The notes under the pieces are model-generated. The model did no database searches, was not told the origin of the DNA, and worked only from the letters and a program-made list of their open reading frames with translations. From Alteriqipengyuania abyssalis (GTDB lineage Bacteria > Pseudomonadota > Alphaproteobacteria > Sphingomonadales > Sphingomonadaceae), in assembly GCF_019857185.1 (NCBI RefSeq), contig NZ_JAHWXP010000002.1:124001-188000 (forward strand): a stretch of DNA of 64,000 nt. Reading direction: 5' to 3'. Shown here one piece after another: positions 32,942 through 42,038 of the stretch; within the stretch, counting starts at the first letter, position 1; each line of letters opens with the position of its first letter. Made by a program: the position numbers and the translations under genes.

Positions 32942-33892
32942 TCAGTCGGGCATCGACCCCACGAACAGCAGCGGGTCGAGCCGCGAATCCTGCCATTTGA
33001 GGCTCCAGTGCAGATGGGGGCCGGTCGCTCGGCCGGTCGCGCCGATCGTGCCGAGATACTGGCCCTGCTTCACCCGCTGCCCCTCGCGCACGACGATGGT
33101 CGCGGAATGCAGGAAGGCGCTGTTCAGCCCCATCCCGTGGTCGATCATCAGCAGCCGCCCTTCCAGCGTGAAGGGGTCCTGCGCGACCAGCGTGACCACC
33201 CCGTCGGCAGGCGCGACGTAAGGCACGCCTGCGCCCGGCGCGATGTCGAGGCCGGAGTGATAGGGGCCGGGCTTGCCCTGATAGACCCGCTGCGAACCGA
33301 ATCGGCCGGAAATGCGCCCGGTGACCGGCCAGATGAAGTCCTGCCGCCAGCCGTCCGCCCCGGTCTGCTTTGCGCGCGCGGCGACGATCTGCGCCAGTTC
33401 GCCCTCGCGCAGCCGCTGGAATTCCGCGCTGCTCCGCCCGGCACGATAGGGTGCGTTGATATATTCGAGCTGCCAGTCGCGTGGGCGGATGGTCAGCGGG
33501 CTGGAGATGGTGCGCCCATCCTCCAGCGTCGCGACCAGCTGCGTCTGCGGGCCCTGATCGCGATCGAACGCGGCGAAGAAATTGCCATCCTCGTCGAACC
33601 GCAGCGACTGCTCGCCCAGCCGCGCGCTGCGCGTGTTGCTGGGCACTTGCCCGCGTATCCAGCCGCCCTGCTCCAGCTCCCCGCGAAAGGCGAAGGTGGT
33701 GCGGGCAGGCGTGGGCGCCGGCGTCGGCGTGGCGACAGGCTTGGGTGTCGGGCCCGGGCTCGGGCTCGGCGCGACGACGGGCTGGACGACTTCGCGCGGC
33801 CCTCCGGTATCGCCGGGTGCCGAGCAGCTGCCGAGCAGGATCGCGAGCGAAGCACCGGTCGCGGCGGCAAGCTTCGTGGACTGCAAGCTCAC
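32942..33892 (-). CDS. M23 family metallopeptidase lipoprotein
   Basis: 316 residues. Lipoprotein signal (AATGASLAILLGSCS, lipobox LGSC), then a proline-rich linker (VAPSPSPGPTPKPVATPTPA), a beta-rich middle domain, and a C-terminal LytM/M23 domain: HSGLDIAPGAGVPY (HxxxD), DHGMGLNSAFLH and GPHLHWSLKW (HxH), the complete zinc site. It should cleave peptidoglycan cross-links or stems in the periplasm. The GTG start at 33892 overlaps the DUF2093 stop (GTGA), so the two are coupled. Confidence 0.9.
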   Translation of the reverse strand: MSLQSTKLAAATGASLAILLGSCSAPGDTGGPREVVQPVVAPSPSPGPTPKPVATPTPAPTPARTTFAFRGELEQGGWIRGQVPSNTRSARLGEQSLRFDEDGNFFAAFDRDQGPQTQLVATLEDGRTISSPLTIRPRDWQLEYINAPYRAGRSSAEFQRLREGELAQIVAARAKQTGADGWRQDFIWPVTGRISGRFGSQRVYQGKPGPYHSGLDIAPGAGVPYVAPADGVVTLVAQDPFTLEGRLLMIDHGMGLNSAFLHSATIVVREGQRVKQGQYLGTIGATGRATGPHLHWSLKWQDSRLDPLLFVGSMPD

Positions 33893-34092
33893 ACCTGGCC
33901 GGTCAGGCGGCGGGTCGCGATCTCGCAGCTCGCGTAGGGCTCCTGATGCTCCGCGCTCCAGTAGCGCAGGGTGTCGAGCGGGATCGGCTCGCCAGTCACC
34001 GCGCAGGGGACGAAGCGCCCGTTGCGGATCACGCGGAAGGAGTTGGGGCCATAGTGAAGCTTGGCAGGCTGATCGCTGGAAGTGGTAAGCAT
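33889..34092 (-). CDS. DUF2093 domain protein
   Basis: 67 residues, matching the DUF2093 family over nearly its whole length: AKLHYGPNSFRVIRNGRFV, CAVTGEPIPLDTLRYWSAEH and EPYASCEIATRR. Function unknown; two Cys are conserved-looking. The frame is open to 34389, but family similarity begins near the ATG at 34092, 40 bases after xseA ends. It is upstream of and overlaps the M23 lipoprotein gene. Confidence 0.87.
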   Translation of the reverse strand: MLTTSSDQPAKLHYGPNSFRVIRNGRFVPCAVTGEPIPLDTLRYWSAEHQEPYASCEIATRRLTGQV

Positions 34093-34132
34093 GGCCGCAA
34101 TATAGCGATCCTGCGCCGCCGAAACACCCTCT

Positions 34133-35608
34133 TCAGAACAGGTCGCCCTGCCCCGAGGGCGGCGGGGGGCTCTTCCGCCTGGGCTTTGGGGCAGGGGCGG
34201 GCGTTGCGGGTGGTGGCGGCGCATCGCCAGTGCTTGCCGCAACCCGCCCGTCGGCGAACTTGAGGCTGAGCGTGCCTGCCGCGCGCGCATCCCCGGCACT
34301 GCGGACCAGCGCGCCCTGCCCGTCGAACACCATCGCATAGCCGCGCCCCAGCGGCGCATCGGGGTCGAGCGAGCGGAGCATCGCGACATTTGCCGCCAGT
34401 CGCTCGGTCGCGCGGGCGTGGCGGGTGGTCAGCGTGGCGGGCATCAGGCGGACATGCTCCAGCCGCTCGCGCGCCTGGCCGAGCCGCCAATTCAGCGTCG
34501 CCGGGCTCAGCCGCGCCGCCGCTTCGCCGAGCGTGGCGCGGCCGATCGCGACCCGGTCGACCAGCGCGCGGCGGTGGCGTTCAGTCGCATCGTCGAGCGC
34601 CTGGGCAGCCGCCTGCAGCAGCGCGTCCGGCCTGGGCAGTCGCTGCGAACAGGCCTCCAGCCGCTCTCGCCCCAGAGCCACGGGCCGCGTCGCGCAGCGC
34701 ATCTGCCGCGCACCGAGATCGGCGATCCCTGCCGCCAGTTCGGCGCGCACCGGCACCGCGCGTTCGGCGGCGGCGGTGGGGGTGGGCGCACGGTGGTCGG
34801 CGGCGAAATCGGCGAGCGTGGTGTCGGTCTCGTGTCCTACCGCGGAGATCACGGGTATCTCCGATTCGGCGATCGCGCGGACCACCTCTTCCTCGTTGAA
34901 GGCCCACAAATCCTCAATCGAGCCGCCCCCGCGCGCGACGATCAGCAGGTCGGGCCGCGCAATCGCACCGCCGCGTTCAAGCGCGTTGAACCCGCGCACG
35001 GCGGCGCTCACCTGCCCCTTCGCGGTCTCTCCCTGCACCACCACGGGCCACACGATCACGTGGCTCGGAAAACGGTCCGACAGGCGATGGAGGATGTCGC
35101 GAATCACCGCGCCGGTGGGCGAGGTGACCACGCCGATCGTGCGCGGCAGAAAGGGCAGCGGCTTCTTGCGCGCATCGGCAAACAGCCCCTCAGCCTCCAG
35201 CCGCGCCTTGGTCTTCTCCAGCAGCGCGAGCAGCGCGCCCTCGCCCGCCAGTTCCATCCGCTCGATCACGATCTGGTACTTGGAGCGCCCGGCATAGGTG
35301 GTGACCTTGCCGCTGGCGATCACCTCGACCCCGTCCTCGGGCCGGAAAGCGAGGCGCGGAGCCGCGCTCTTCCACATCACCCCGTCGATCACCGACTTGT
35401 CGTCCTTGAGGCTGCAATAGAGGTGGCCCGAAGCCGCCCGCTTCACCCCCGACAGCTCGCCGCGAATGCGGACGAAGCCGAAGCGATCTTCCACCACGCG
35501 CTTGAGGCTGCGCGAGAGATCGCTAACGCTCAGCGGCTCGGAATTGTCGCCCGGTCTGCTGTTCGCTAGCAGCGAAGGGTCAGCATCGTCGGAATAGGAA
35601 GCGCTCAT
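34133..35608 (-). CDS. xseA: Exodeoxyribonuclease VII large subunit
   Basis: 491 residues. Processive single-strand DNA exonuclease subunit. OB-fold N-terminal domain ([44 protein letters not shown]), then the catalytic core ([58 protein letters not shown]), a coiled-coil helical region and a Pro-rich tail. The ATG at 35608 has AAGGA at proper spacing; its first base pair region is shared with purD, whose ATG begins at 35607 on the other strand (CATG). Small subunit xseB is not in the window. Confidence 0.95.
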   Translation of the reverse strand: MSASYSDDADPSLLANSRPGDNSEPLSVSDLSRSLKRVVEDRFGFVRIRGELSGVKRAASGHLYCSLKDDKSVIDGVMWKSAAPRLAFRPEDGVEVIASGKVTTYAGRSKYQIVIERMELAGEGALLALLEKTKARLEAEGLFADARKKPLPFLPRTIGVVTSPTGAVIRDILHRLSDRFPSHVIVWPVVVQGETAKGQVSAAVRGFNALERGGAIARPDLLIVARGGGSIEDLWAFNEEEVVRAIAESEIPVISAVGHETDTTLADFAADHRAPTPTAAAERAVPVRAELAAGIADLGARQMRCATRPVALGRERLEACSQRLPRPDALLQAAAQALDDATERHRRALVDRVAIGRATLGEAAARLSPATLNWRLGQARERLEHVRLMPATLTTRHARATERLAANVAMLRSLDPDAPLGRGYAMVFDGQGALVRSAGDARAAGTLSLKFADGRVAASTGDAPPPPATPAPAPKPRRKSPPPPSGQGDLF

Positions 35609-36893
35609 GAATATCCTTCTGCTCGGATCGGGGGGCCGCGAACATGCGCTGGCGTGGAAGCTGGCCGCCGCGCGCTCGTGCACCATGCTCTACGCCGCGC
35701 CGGGCAACCCGGGCATCGCCGATCACGCGGACATTGTCGCGCTCGACGCCAGCGATCACAAGGCCGTGATCGGCTTTTGCCACGAGAAGGGCATCGACCT
35801 CGTCGTGGTCGGCCCCGAAGCACCGCTGGTCGCGGGGCTGGCGGACGATCTGCGCGGCGAGGGCATCGCGGTGTTCGGCCCCGGCAGGGCCGCCGCCCAG
35901 CTCGAAGGCAGCAAGGGCTTCACCAAGGATCTGTGCGCGCGCGCGAACATCCCCACCGCGCGGTACGAGCGGGCGACCTCGCTCGAAGCGGCATGGGGCG
36001 CGCTCAAGCACTTCAACGCGCCCTTCGTGCTCAAGGCGGACGGGCTTGCGGCGGGCAAGGGCGTGGTGATCGCCGAGACGCGCGAGGACGCGCAGCACGC
36101 GCTGTCCGAAATGTTCGACGGGAGGTTCGGCTCGGCCGGCTCCGAAGTCGTGATCGAGGAGTTCATGCGCGGCGAGGAGGCAAGCTTCTTCGCGCTGACC
36201 GATGGCGAGACCATCCTCCCCTTCGGCTCCGCGCAGGATCACAAGCGGGTGGGCGAAGGCGATACCGGCCCCAACACCGGCGGCATGGGCGCCTACAGCC
36301 CCGCCCCGGTGCTGACCGAGGATCTGGTCGACCGCGCGATGCGTGAGATCGTGGTCCCCACCGTGCGCACGCTGGGCGCAGAGGGGATGCCCTATTGCGG
36401 CGTGCTCTATGCCGGGCTGATGCTGACCGACGAAGGCCCCAAGCTGGTCGAGTACAATATCCGCTTCGGCGATCCCGAGTGCCAAGTGCTGATGATGCGC
36501 TTCGAAGGCGATCTGCCTGCGCTGCTGATGGCCTGCGCGACCGGCGACCTGTCGAAGGCCGATCCGGTGCGCTTCTCCGACGACACCGCACTGACCGTGG
36601 TGATGGCGGCAGAGGGCTATCCGGATACGCCCAAGAAGGGCGGCGTTATCGAGCTGGGCGATGCCGAGTCTGACGGCGCGAAGGTCTTCCACGCGGGCAC
36701 CGCGCGGGGTGAGGACGGCGCGCTGGTCTCCAGCGGCGGGCGTGTGCTCAACGTGACCGCACGCGGGAGCAACGCAACGCAGGCACAAGCAGCCGCCTAC
36801 AAGGCCGTCGACGCAATCACCTTCCCCGACGGCTTCTGCCGCCGCGATATCGGCTGGCGGGAGGTAGAGCGGGAGAAGGGAACCGTCGGATAA
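35607..36893 (+). CDS. purD: Phosphoribosylamine-glycine ligase
   Basis: 428 residues. Second step of purine biosynthesis: 5-phosphoribosylamine + glycine + ATP to [22 protein letters not shown] is the canonical N-terminus; [15 protein letters not shown], the ATP-grasp core ([58 protein letters not shown]) and the C-terminal [23 protein letters not shown] follow. AGGAA precedes the start at 6 bases, lying in xseA codons. Its start codon overlaps that of xseA. Confidence 0.97.
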   Translation: MNILLLGSGGREHALAWKLAAARSCTMLYAAPGNPGIADHADIVALDASDHKAVIGFCHEKGIDLVVVGPEAPLVAGLADDLRGEGIAVFGPGRAAAQLEGSKGFTKDLCARANIPTARYERATSLEAAWGALKHFNAPFVLKADGLAAGKGVVIAETREDAQHALSEMFDGRFGSAGSEVVIEEFMRGEEASFFALTDGETILPFGSAQDHKRVGEGDTGPNTGGMGAYSPAPVLTEDLVDRAMREIVVPTVRTLGAEGMPYCGVLYAGLMLTDEGPKLVEYNIRFGDPECQVLMMRFEGDLPALLMACATGDLSKADPVRFSDDTALTVVMAAEGYPDTPKKGGVIELGDAESDGAKVFHAGTARGEDGALVSSGGRVLNVTARGSNATQAQAAAYKAVDAITFPDGFCRRDIGWREVEREKGTVG

Positions 36894-36944
36894 AAGACTG
36901 CCCCCCTAATTGCCGTGGGCGTGCTTCCACTCTAATTCAATGCA

Positions 36945-37322
36945 ATGACGAAGCTTGCCTCTCGACTGGCAGCGATTGCATTCGCAATCGCCTTCAGTCT
37001 TGCGACTGTACTAGGCGCATTGACAATCGCTCGCAGCGCGACCTTGCGCTATTCGGAGCTTGCCGACGAAAAGTGGCCATTGCTGTTCAATGTCGTGTGG
37101 GTAGCGTTCCCGTTTCTCGTATTCACGATTGCGGGCATTGAACGCCGCACTCCGTGGCTCTTCGCACTGGTTTCGACACTCGGCGCGTGGGGAACGTTTG
37201 CGGTCTCGGCACGAAATGGCTCGGGCGATGCCAATATCGGGATAGGCTTGCTGATGCTTGTCTCACCCTTCGCGATCACGGCACTGGCGCTGCTAATCGA
37301 TCGGATAAGAGCGAGAGCCTGA
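36945..37322 (+). CDS. Unknown small membrane protein, AT-richer than its neighbours
   Basis: 125 residues with three or four membrane helices (LAAIAFAIAFSLATVLGAL, LLFNVVWVAFPFLVFTIAGI, WLFALVSTLGAWGTFAV, IGIGLLMLVSPFAITALALLI). No family recognised. Codons are visibly less GC-rich than in purD and the PfkB gene beside it (more A and T in third positions), which suggests recent gain or weak constraint. No strong ribosome binding site is seen before the ATG at 36945. Similar composition is seen in the small membrane gene at 44974-45174. Confidence 0.6.
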   Translation: MTKLASRLAAIAFAIAFSLATVLGALTIARSATLRYSELADEKWPLLFNVVWVAFPFLVFTIAGIERRTPWLFALVSTLGAWGTFAVSARNGSGDANIGIGLLMLVSPFAITALALLIDRIRARA

Positions 37323-37355
37323 GACCCAATTGCCAAGTTGATCTCGCTGTAGTCC

Positions 37356-38363
37356 TTACCCCAGCCGCTTCGCCACCAGCGCCTGCAAATCCGCCTCGGG
37401 CCGGGCGCCCCAGTGCGAGATGACCTCGCCGGCTGCCACGGCACCACGGATCAGCGATTCTTCCAGCGAGGCATCGCGGCAATAGCCCGAGAGGAAGCCG
37501 GCGGCGAAGAGGTCGCCTGCGCCGGTCAGGTCCTGCACCTTCTCGACCGGCTCGGGCTTCACGCTCGCGCGCTCATCGCCACGGGCGGCAACCGCGCCTT
37601 TGGGCCCGCAGGTCATCACCACCAGCGGCACGTCGTTGGCGAGGCTTTCGAACGCGGTGTCGGGGTCGGAGCCTTCGAGGATGCCCGCCTCTTCCTCGTT
37701 CACGAACAGGATGTCGATCAGCCCGTCATTGATCAGCGCGCGGAAATCGCCGCCGTGCATGTGGACGCAGAAGTCCGCGCAGGTGGCGAAGGCGATCTTC
37801 ACGCCCGCATCGCGCGCCACGCCGATTGCGCGCTTCATCGCCTCGCGCGGTTCAGTCGGGTCCCACAGGTAGCCTTCGAGGAACAGCACCTTCGTGCTGC
37901 GGATCAGATCGTCGTCGATCGCTTCGGCGGGCAGGAACTGCGATGCGCCGAGCGAGGTGTTCATCGTCCGCTCCCCATCCGGGTCGACGAGAACGAGGCA
38001 GCGGCCGGTCGGCGGCTCGCTTTCCTTGTCGCTGTAGGGGCGCGCAGGCGTATCGAAGCTGACGCCCACGGAGGTGAGGTCGTGGCGGTAGATCTCGCCC
38101 AGCTGGTCGTCCGCGACCTGGCCGATGAAGGCGGTCTTAAGGCCCAGCATGGTCGCACCCGCCAGCGTGTTGGCCGCCGCGCCGCCGGAGATTTCTTTGG
38201 TCTGGCCCATCTTGCCGTAGAGATCGACCGAACGTTCCGCGTCGATCAGCCGCATCGAGCCGGCGGGCAATTCCTCTTCTTTCAGGAATTCGTGGCTGAC
38301 CGGGGCGATGACGTCGACGATGGCGTTGCCGATGGCGATGACGTCGAATTTGGGGTCGGCCAT
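37356..38363 (-). CDS. PfkB-family sugar kinase, adenosine kinase-like
   Basis: 335 residues, ribokinase/PfkB fold. N-terminus FDVIAIGNAIVDVIAPVS, GGAAANTLAGATMLG (substrate site), the mid block GQVADDQLGEIYRHDL, and the C-terminal catalytic LTGAGDLFAAGFLSGY (GAGD with the base Asp). The form is that annotated as adenosine kinase in Sphingomonadales; nucleoside or sugar specificity cannot be proven by eye. Start ATG at 38363, with AGGAGA about 12 bases upstream. It diverges from the EI24 gene. Confidence 0.85.
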   Translation of the reverse strand: MADPKFDVIAIGNAIVDVIAPVSHEFLKEEELPAGSMRLIDAERSVDLYGKMGQTKEISGGAAANTLAGATMLGLKTAFIGQVADDQLGEIYRHDLTSVGVSFDTPARPYSDKESEPPTGRCLVLVDPDGERTMNTSLGASQFLPAEAIDDDLIRSTKVLFLEGYLWDPTEPREAMKRAIGVARDAGVKIAFATCADFCVHMHGGDFRALINDGLIDILFVNEEEAGILEGSDPDTAFESLANDVPLVVMTCGPKGAVAARGDERASVKPEPVEKVQDLTGAGDLFAAGFLSGYCRDASLEESLIRGAVAAGEVISHWGARPEADLQALVAKRLG

Positions 38364-38506
38364 GATAGGGGCGGTCTCCTGTAGGGAATGCAAGCAATGC
38401 GTTGATGTTGGTGGGGGGCCTAGCGATGAAGCGAGCCAAGGCCAAGCCGGTGATCGCGCTGCGGCGATTGACTTGGCGCCATCGCCAACGGAAAAAGGCC
38501 CGCCCG

Positions 38507-39217
38507 ATGACATCGCTCCCCTCCTCTCTCGCCCGCGCCTTCGCCCAACTCGCGGACCCCCGCGTGCTGTGGCTGCTGATCAAGTCGCTGCTGGTGACGG
38601 TGCTGCTGTTCGCCTTGCTGGGGGTGGCGGTCTATTTCGGGCTCGCCTGGCTGCTCGACCGCGGACTCGGCGCGCTGGTCGATGCCAACCTGCCACCCGA
38701 TGTCGCGAGCGCGCTGGCCACGATCGGCACGCTGCTGACGGTGGTGCTGGGTGGGTGGCTGCTGTTCCGCGTGACCGCGCTGGCCGCGATCCAGTTCTTC
38801 GCCGACGACGTGGTCGAGGCGGTCGAGGCGCGCTATTACCCAGAGGCGCTGGAGAGCGCGCGGCGGATCGGCTTTGCGGAGAGCATGTGGATCAGCTTGA
38901 AGGGCGCGGTGCGGGTGATCCTGGTCAACCTGCTGATCCTGCCGCTGGCGCTGGTGCTGCTGGTGACCGGCTTCGGCACGGTGGTCCTGTTCGCGCTGGT
39001 CAATGCCTGGCTGCTGGGGCGCGAACTGCGCGACATGGCGTGGCTGCGCCATCGCAAGGATTCGGACGAGGAACCGCCGATCGGCCGCGGCACGCGTTTC
39101 GCGCTGGGGCTGATCATTGCCGGGATGCTGACCGTACCCGGGCTCAATTTCATCGCGCCGATCATTGGCGCGGCCGCTGCAACCCATCTCGTTCAAGGAC
39201 GCATGCGCGATGCCTGA
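38507..39217 (+). CDS. EI24 domain (CysZ-like) membrane protein
   Basis: 236 residues of the EI24/CysZ family, with about four to five membrane helices (LLIKSLLVTVLLFALLGVAV, ALATIGTLLTVVLGGWLLF, AVRVILVNLLILPLALVLL, FALGLIIAGMLTVPGLNFI) and the family phrase NAWLLGRELRDMAWLRH. CysZ imports sulfate in E. coli; here sulfate transport is only a possibility and no cys genes are near. The ATG at 38507 is chosen for the family N-terminus. The 3' end overlaps the next lipoprotein by 8 bases. Confidence 0.85.
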   Translation: MTSLPSSLARAFAQLADPRVLWLLIKSLLVTVLLFALLGVAVYFGLAWLLDRGLGALVDANLPPDVASALATIGTLLTVVLGGWLLFRVTALAAIQFFADDVVEAVEARYYPEALESARRIGFAESMWISLKGAVRVILVNLLILPLALVLLVTGFGTVVLFALVNAWLLGRELRDMAWLRHRKDSDEEPPIGRGTRFALGLIIAGMLTVPGLNFIAPIIGAAAATHLVQGRMRDA

Positions 39218-39665
39218 TCTTCCCAAGACCCTACTCGGCTTCGCGCTGCTGCCGCTGGTCGCCGCCTGCGCCGCGCCGGGTGCACCTGCGCCGCGCACCG
39301 GCCAGCCGAGCGTACCGCGCACCAGCGGCCCGCCGCCCCGGACCACGCCGATCCCGCCGAGCGAACCCAGGCCGAGCGTGCCCGGCGCGTTCATCGCGCC
39401 CAAGGTGATGAACGACCCCGCGCTGTCCTTCGTGATCGGATCGCGGGCGAGCCAGCTGGAACAGATCTTCGGCCAGCCCCGGCTGGATGTTCTGGAAGGG
39501 GATGCGCGCAAGCTGCAATTCGCAGGCGAGCAATGCGTGCTCGACGTGTTTCTCTACCCGCTATCGCCCGGCGCAGAGCCGACCGCGACCTATGTCGACG
39601 CCCGCCGCGCGAGCGATGCGCTGGATGTGGACCGGGGCGCCTGCGCCAAGGCGCTGCGGCGCTAG
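39210..39665 (+). CDS. Small proline-rich lipoprotein
   Basis: 151 residues. Lipoprotein signal (LLGFALLPLVAACAAPG, lipobox VAAC), a Pro-rich linker (SGPPPRTTPIPPSEPRP), and a compact C-terminal domain (LSFVIGSRASQLEQIFGQP, GDARKLQFAGEQCVLDVFLY) with a pair of Cys. The last part resembles the SmpA/OmlA-like fold of outer-membrane lipoproteins, but I am not certain of this. Starts 8 bases inside the EI24 gene, so they are coupled. Confidence 0.7.
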   Translation: MPDLPKTLLGFALLPLVAACAAPGAPAPRTGQPSVPRTSGPPPRTTPIPPSEPRPSVPGAFIAPKVMNDPALSFVIGSRASQLEQIFGQPRLDVLEGDARKLQFAGEQCVLDVFLYPLSPGAEPTATYVDARRASDALDVDRGACAKALRR

Positions 39666-39669
39666 CGCG

Positions 39670-39909
39670 TCAGCCTTTTCGGAAATCGAGCGGGGCTTCG
39701 GCCCCACCCTGCATGGGCAACGGTCCGCGCGGTGGCACTGCCGGGACGGGCGTTCCTGCCTCAGGTGGCTTGCGACGCCGTTTCGGCTGCCGGTTCTGGA
39801 ACAGCCAGGGGGCCTGCTCTTCCATCGAGATGCGGCTCTGCCTGCTGCGAAGGCCGTGAACGACCGCAAGCGCGACCATTCGAGCAACGATTTTGGCGGC
39901 TGGGTTCAT
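39670..39909 (-). CDS. Unknown small protein at the end of the suf operon
   Basis: 79 residues, basic, with a short hydrophobic start (NPAAKIVARMVALAVVHGL) and an Arg/Pro-rich tail. The ATG at 39909 has AGGGGG at good spacing and lies 7 bases beyond the sufA stop, which supports it as a real last gene of the operon. A GGGGC-TTCG-GCCCC hairpin near 39692-39705 lies within its 3' end and could also serve the convergent lipoprotein gene. No function is evident. Confidence 0.5.
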   Translation of the reverse strand: MNPAAKIVARMVALAVVHGLRSRQSRISMEEQAPWLFQNRQPKRRRKPPEAGTPVPAVPPRGPLPMQGGAEAPLDFRKG

Positions 39910-39916
39910 CTGCCCC

Positions 39917-40270
39917 CTATACCATGAAGCTCTCGCCGCAGCCACACGCGCCCTTGGCGTTGGGATTCTCGAACACGAACCCGGCGGAGAAATCGTCCTC
40001 CACCCAGTCCATCACGCTGCCGACGAGGTAGAGGACCGAGGCTCCGTCGATGTAGAAGGTGCCGCCAGGGGTCTCGATCTTCTCGTCGAAACCCTGTTCC
40101 TCGTTCACATAGTCGACCGAGTAGGCGAGGCCCGAGCACCCGCGTCGGGGCGTCGAGAGCTTGACTCCGATCGCATCGTCGGGTGCCTTCGCCATCAGGT
40201 CGGCCACGCGCTGCTCAGCGGCGGGCGTCAGTGTGACGGCGGCAGGCCGTTCGCGAGTTTTCGTAGCCAT
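39917..40270 (-). CDS. sufA: Iron-sulfur assembly A-type carrier protein
   Basis: 117 residues, A-type Fe-S carrier: VTLTPAAEQRVADLMA, PRRGCSGLAYSVDYV and the C-terminal KGACGCGESF with the three conserved cysteines. Probable role is to receive clusters from the SufBCD scaffold and pass them to target proteins. Start is the ATG at 40270 rather than an upstream TTG. It could also be called ErpA/IscA; the operon position favours SufA. Confidence 0.93.
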   Translation of the reverse strand: MATKTRERPAAVTLTPAAEQRVADLMAKAPDDAIGVKLSTPRRGCSGLAYSVDYVNEEQGFDEKIETPGGTFYIDGASVLYLVGSVMDWVEDDFSAGFVFENPNAKGACGCGESFMV

Positions 40271-40315
40271 ATCGATCAATCCCAACTCGTCCGAAGTATC
40301 ACTTCGGACGACAGT

Positions 40316-40819
40316 TTATAGCATTCCCAGTTCGAGCCGCGCTTCGTCGGTCATCTTGTCCGGGCCCCACGGCGGGTCCCACACCAGATTGACCTCGGCA
40401 TCGCGCACGCCGGGGACGGAGCCGGTGCGGATCTCGACCTCGGCGGGCATGGATTCGGCCACCGGGCAGTGCGGCGTCGTCAGCGTCATGGTGACGACCA
40501 CGTCCTTGTCCTCGGAGACTTCGACGCCGTAGATCAGGCCCAGATCGTAGATATTGACCGGGATTTCGGGGTCGTAGATTTCCTTGAGCGCGGCAATCAC
40601 CGCTTCCTGCAAGGCCCCGCCCGCACCCGTCTCGCTCGACGCTTCGGGCTTCTTCTTGAGGAAGCCGTCGAGATAGTCGCGCTTGCGCGCAAGCTTCTCG
40701 CCGGCAGTTTCTTCATCCGGATCGACCGCGTCTTCCACCCGCGCGCGAGGTGGCTTGCTCGCGACCATCTGCTCGGTCGGCGAAGGGGCCGCGATGTAAT
40801 CTTTTTCTTCGTCGCTCAT
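40316..40819 (-). CDS. sufT: SUF system Fe-S assembly protein SufT (MIP18/DUF59 family)
   Basis: 167 residues: a charged, likely disordered N-terminal 75 residues, then a MIP18/DUF59 domain: AVIAALKEIYDPEIPVNIYD, LGLIYGVEV, VTMTLTTPHCPVAESMP (the single conserved Cys) and VNLVWDPPWGPDKM. SufT aids Fe-S maturation and is a standard member of SUF operons in this order. It lies between sufS and sufA. Confidence 0.92.
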   Translation of the reverse strand: MSDEEKDYIAAPSPTEQMVASKPPRARVEDAVDPDEETAGEKLARKRDYLDGFLKKKPEASSETGAGGALQEAVIAALKEIYDPEIPVNIYDLGLIYGVEVSEDKDVVVTMTLTTPHCPVAESMPAEVEIRTGSVPGVRDAEVNLVWDPPWGPDKMTDEARLELGML

Positions 40820-40829
40820 CCTGCGTTCC

Positions 40830-42038
40830 TCAGGCGAAAATCTTCAGCGTGCGGTCGATCCCGCGCATCAGCGCGGCGATGTCACTCTCGTCGGAGTAGA
40901 CCCCGAAGCTGGCGCGCGCCGTTCCCGGCACGCCGAGGTGGTCCATCAGCGGCTGGCAGCAATGGTGGCCGGCACGGATCGCCACGTTCTCTTCATCCAA
41001 TATGGTGCCCAGATCGTGCGGGTGAACCCCCGGCAGCTCGAACGACACGATGCCGAGCGCATCTTCGGGCCCGAACAGGCGCACGCCCTGGATGCGGCCG
41101 AGCTCCTCGCGCAGCTGGCGGACCAGCGCGCGTTCGTGCGCTTCGATGGTCTCGCGGCCGATCTGATCGATGAAGTCGCAGGCTTCGGCAAAGGCATAGG
41201 CCTCGGCGATCGCGGGCGTGCCCGCCTCGAAACGCTGCGGCGGCGGGGCGTAGGTGGTTTCGGCAAAGGTGACCTTGTCGATCATCGAACCACCGCCCTG
41301 CCATGGGGGCATCTCCTCGAGCAGCGCCTTGCGGCCCCACAGCGCGCCGACGCCGGTCGGGCCGTACATCTTGTGCGCGCTCATCGCGTAGAAGTCGCAG
41401 CCGATCTCGTCGACATATACCGGCAGGCGCGGCGCGGCCTGGCATCCGTCGAGCAGCAGCTTCGCGCCGACCGAATGCGCCAGATCCGCCGCGCGAGGCG
41501 CGTCGAGCACCGAGCCGAGCACGTTGGAGACATGCGCGAAGGCGACCATTTCGTGCTCGGGCGTGAGCATCTTTTCCGCCGCGTCGAGATCGATCCGGCC
41601 GTCTTCGGTCAGCGGGCAGACGTCGACCTGCCAGCCCGCGAGCTGCCAGGGCACGATATTGGAATGATGCTCCAGCTGGCTGAGCAGCACGCGGCCTTTC
41701 TTCGGGTAGCTATAGGCGACGAGGTTGATCGCCTCGGTCGCGCCGCGGGTGAAGATAAGCTCGTCCTGCGAGGCGCTGATGAAGGCGGCAACCCGGCGGC
41801 GCGCCGCCTCGTAGCCCATCGTCATCCTGGCCGAGCGGGAATAGACCCCGCGATGGACTGTGGCGTAGCCCTCGCCCAGCGCCCAGGCCATCGAATCGAG
41901 CACGATCTGCGGCTTCTGCGCGGTCGCGGCGCTGTCGAGGTAATGCCACGGCTTGCCATCCTCGGTGACCATGCCGGGGAATTCAGCCTTGTCGCCAGGT
42001 GTCGCCTCGGAGGCGGAAATCTTGAGCGCTTCGGTCAT
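40830..42038 (-). CDS. sufS: Cysteine desulfurase SufS
   Basis: 402 residues. PLP enzyme that takes sulfur from cysteine for Fe-S clusters. Motifs: YLDSAATAQKPQIVLDSM, ELIFTRGATEAINLVAYSY, AFAHVSNVLGSVLDAP, FYAMSAHKMYGPTGVG (PLP Lys of SAHK) and IRAGHHCCQPLM with the catalytic Cys of the group II type. Start at 42038 overlaps the sufD stop by 4 bases. E. coli partner SufE is not seen in the window. Confidence 0.96.
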   Translation of the reverse strand: MTEALKISASEATPGDKAEFPGMVTEDGKPWHYLDSAATAQKPQIVLDSMAWALGEGYATVHRGVYSRSARMTMGYEAARRRVAAFISASQDELIFTRGATEAINLVAYSYPKKGRVLLSQLEHHSNIVPWQLAGWQVDVCPLTEDGRIDLDAAEKMLTPEHEMVAFAHVSNVLGSVLDAPRAADLAHSVGAKLLLDGCQAAPRLPVYVDEIGCDFYAMSAHKMYGPTGVGALWGRKALLEEMPPWQGGGSMIDKVTFAETTYAPPPQRFEAGTPAIAEAYAFAEACDFIDQIGRETIEAHERALVRQLREELGRIQGVRLFGPEDALGIVSFELPGVHPHDLGTILDEENVAIRAGHHCCQPLMDHLGVPGTARASFGVYSDESDIAALMRGIDRTLKIFA

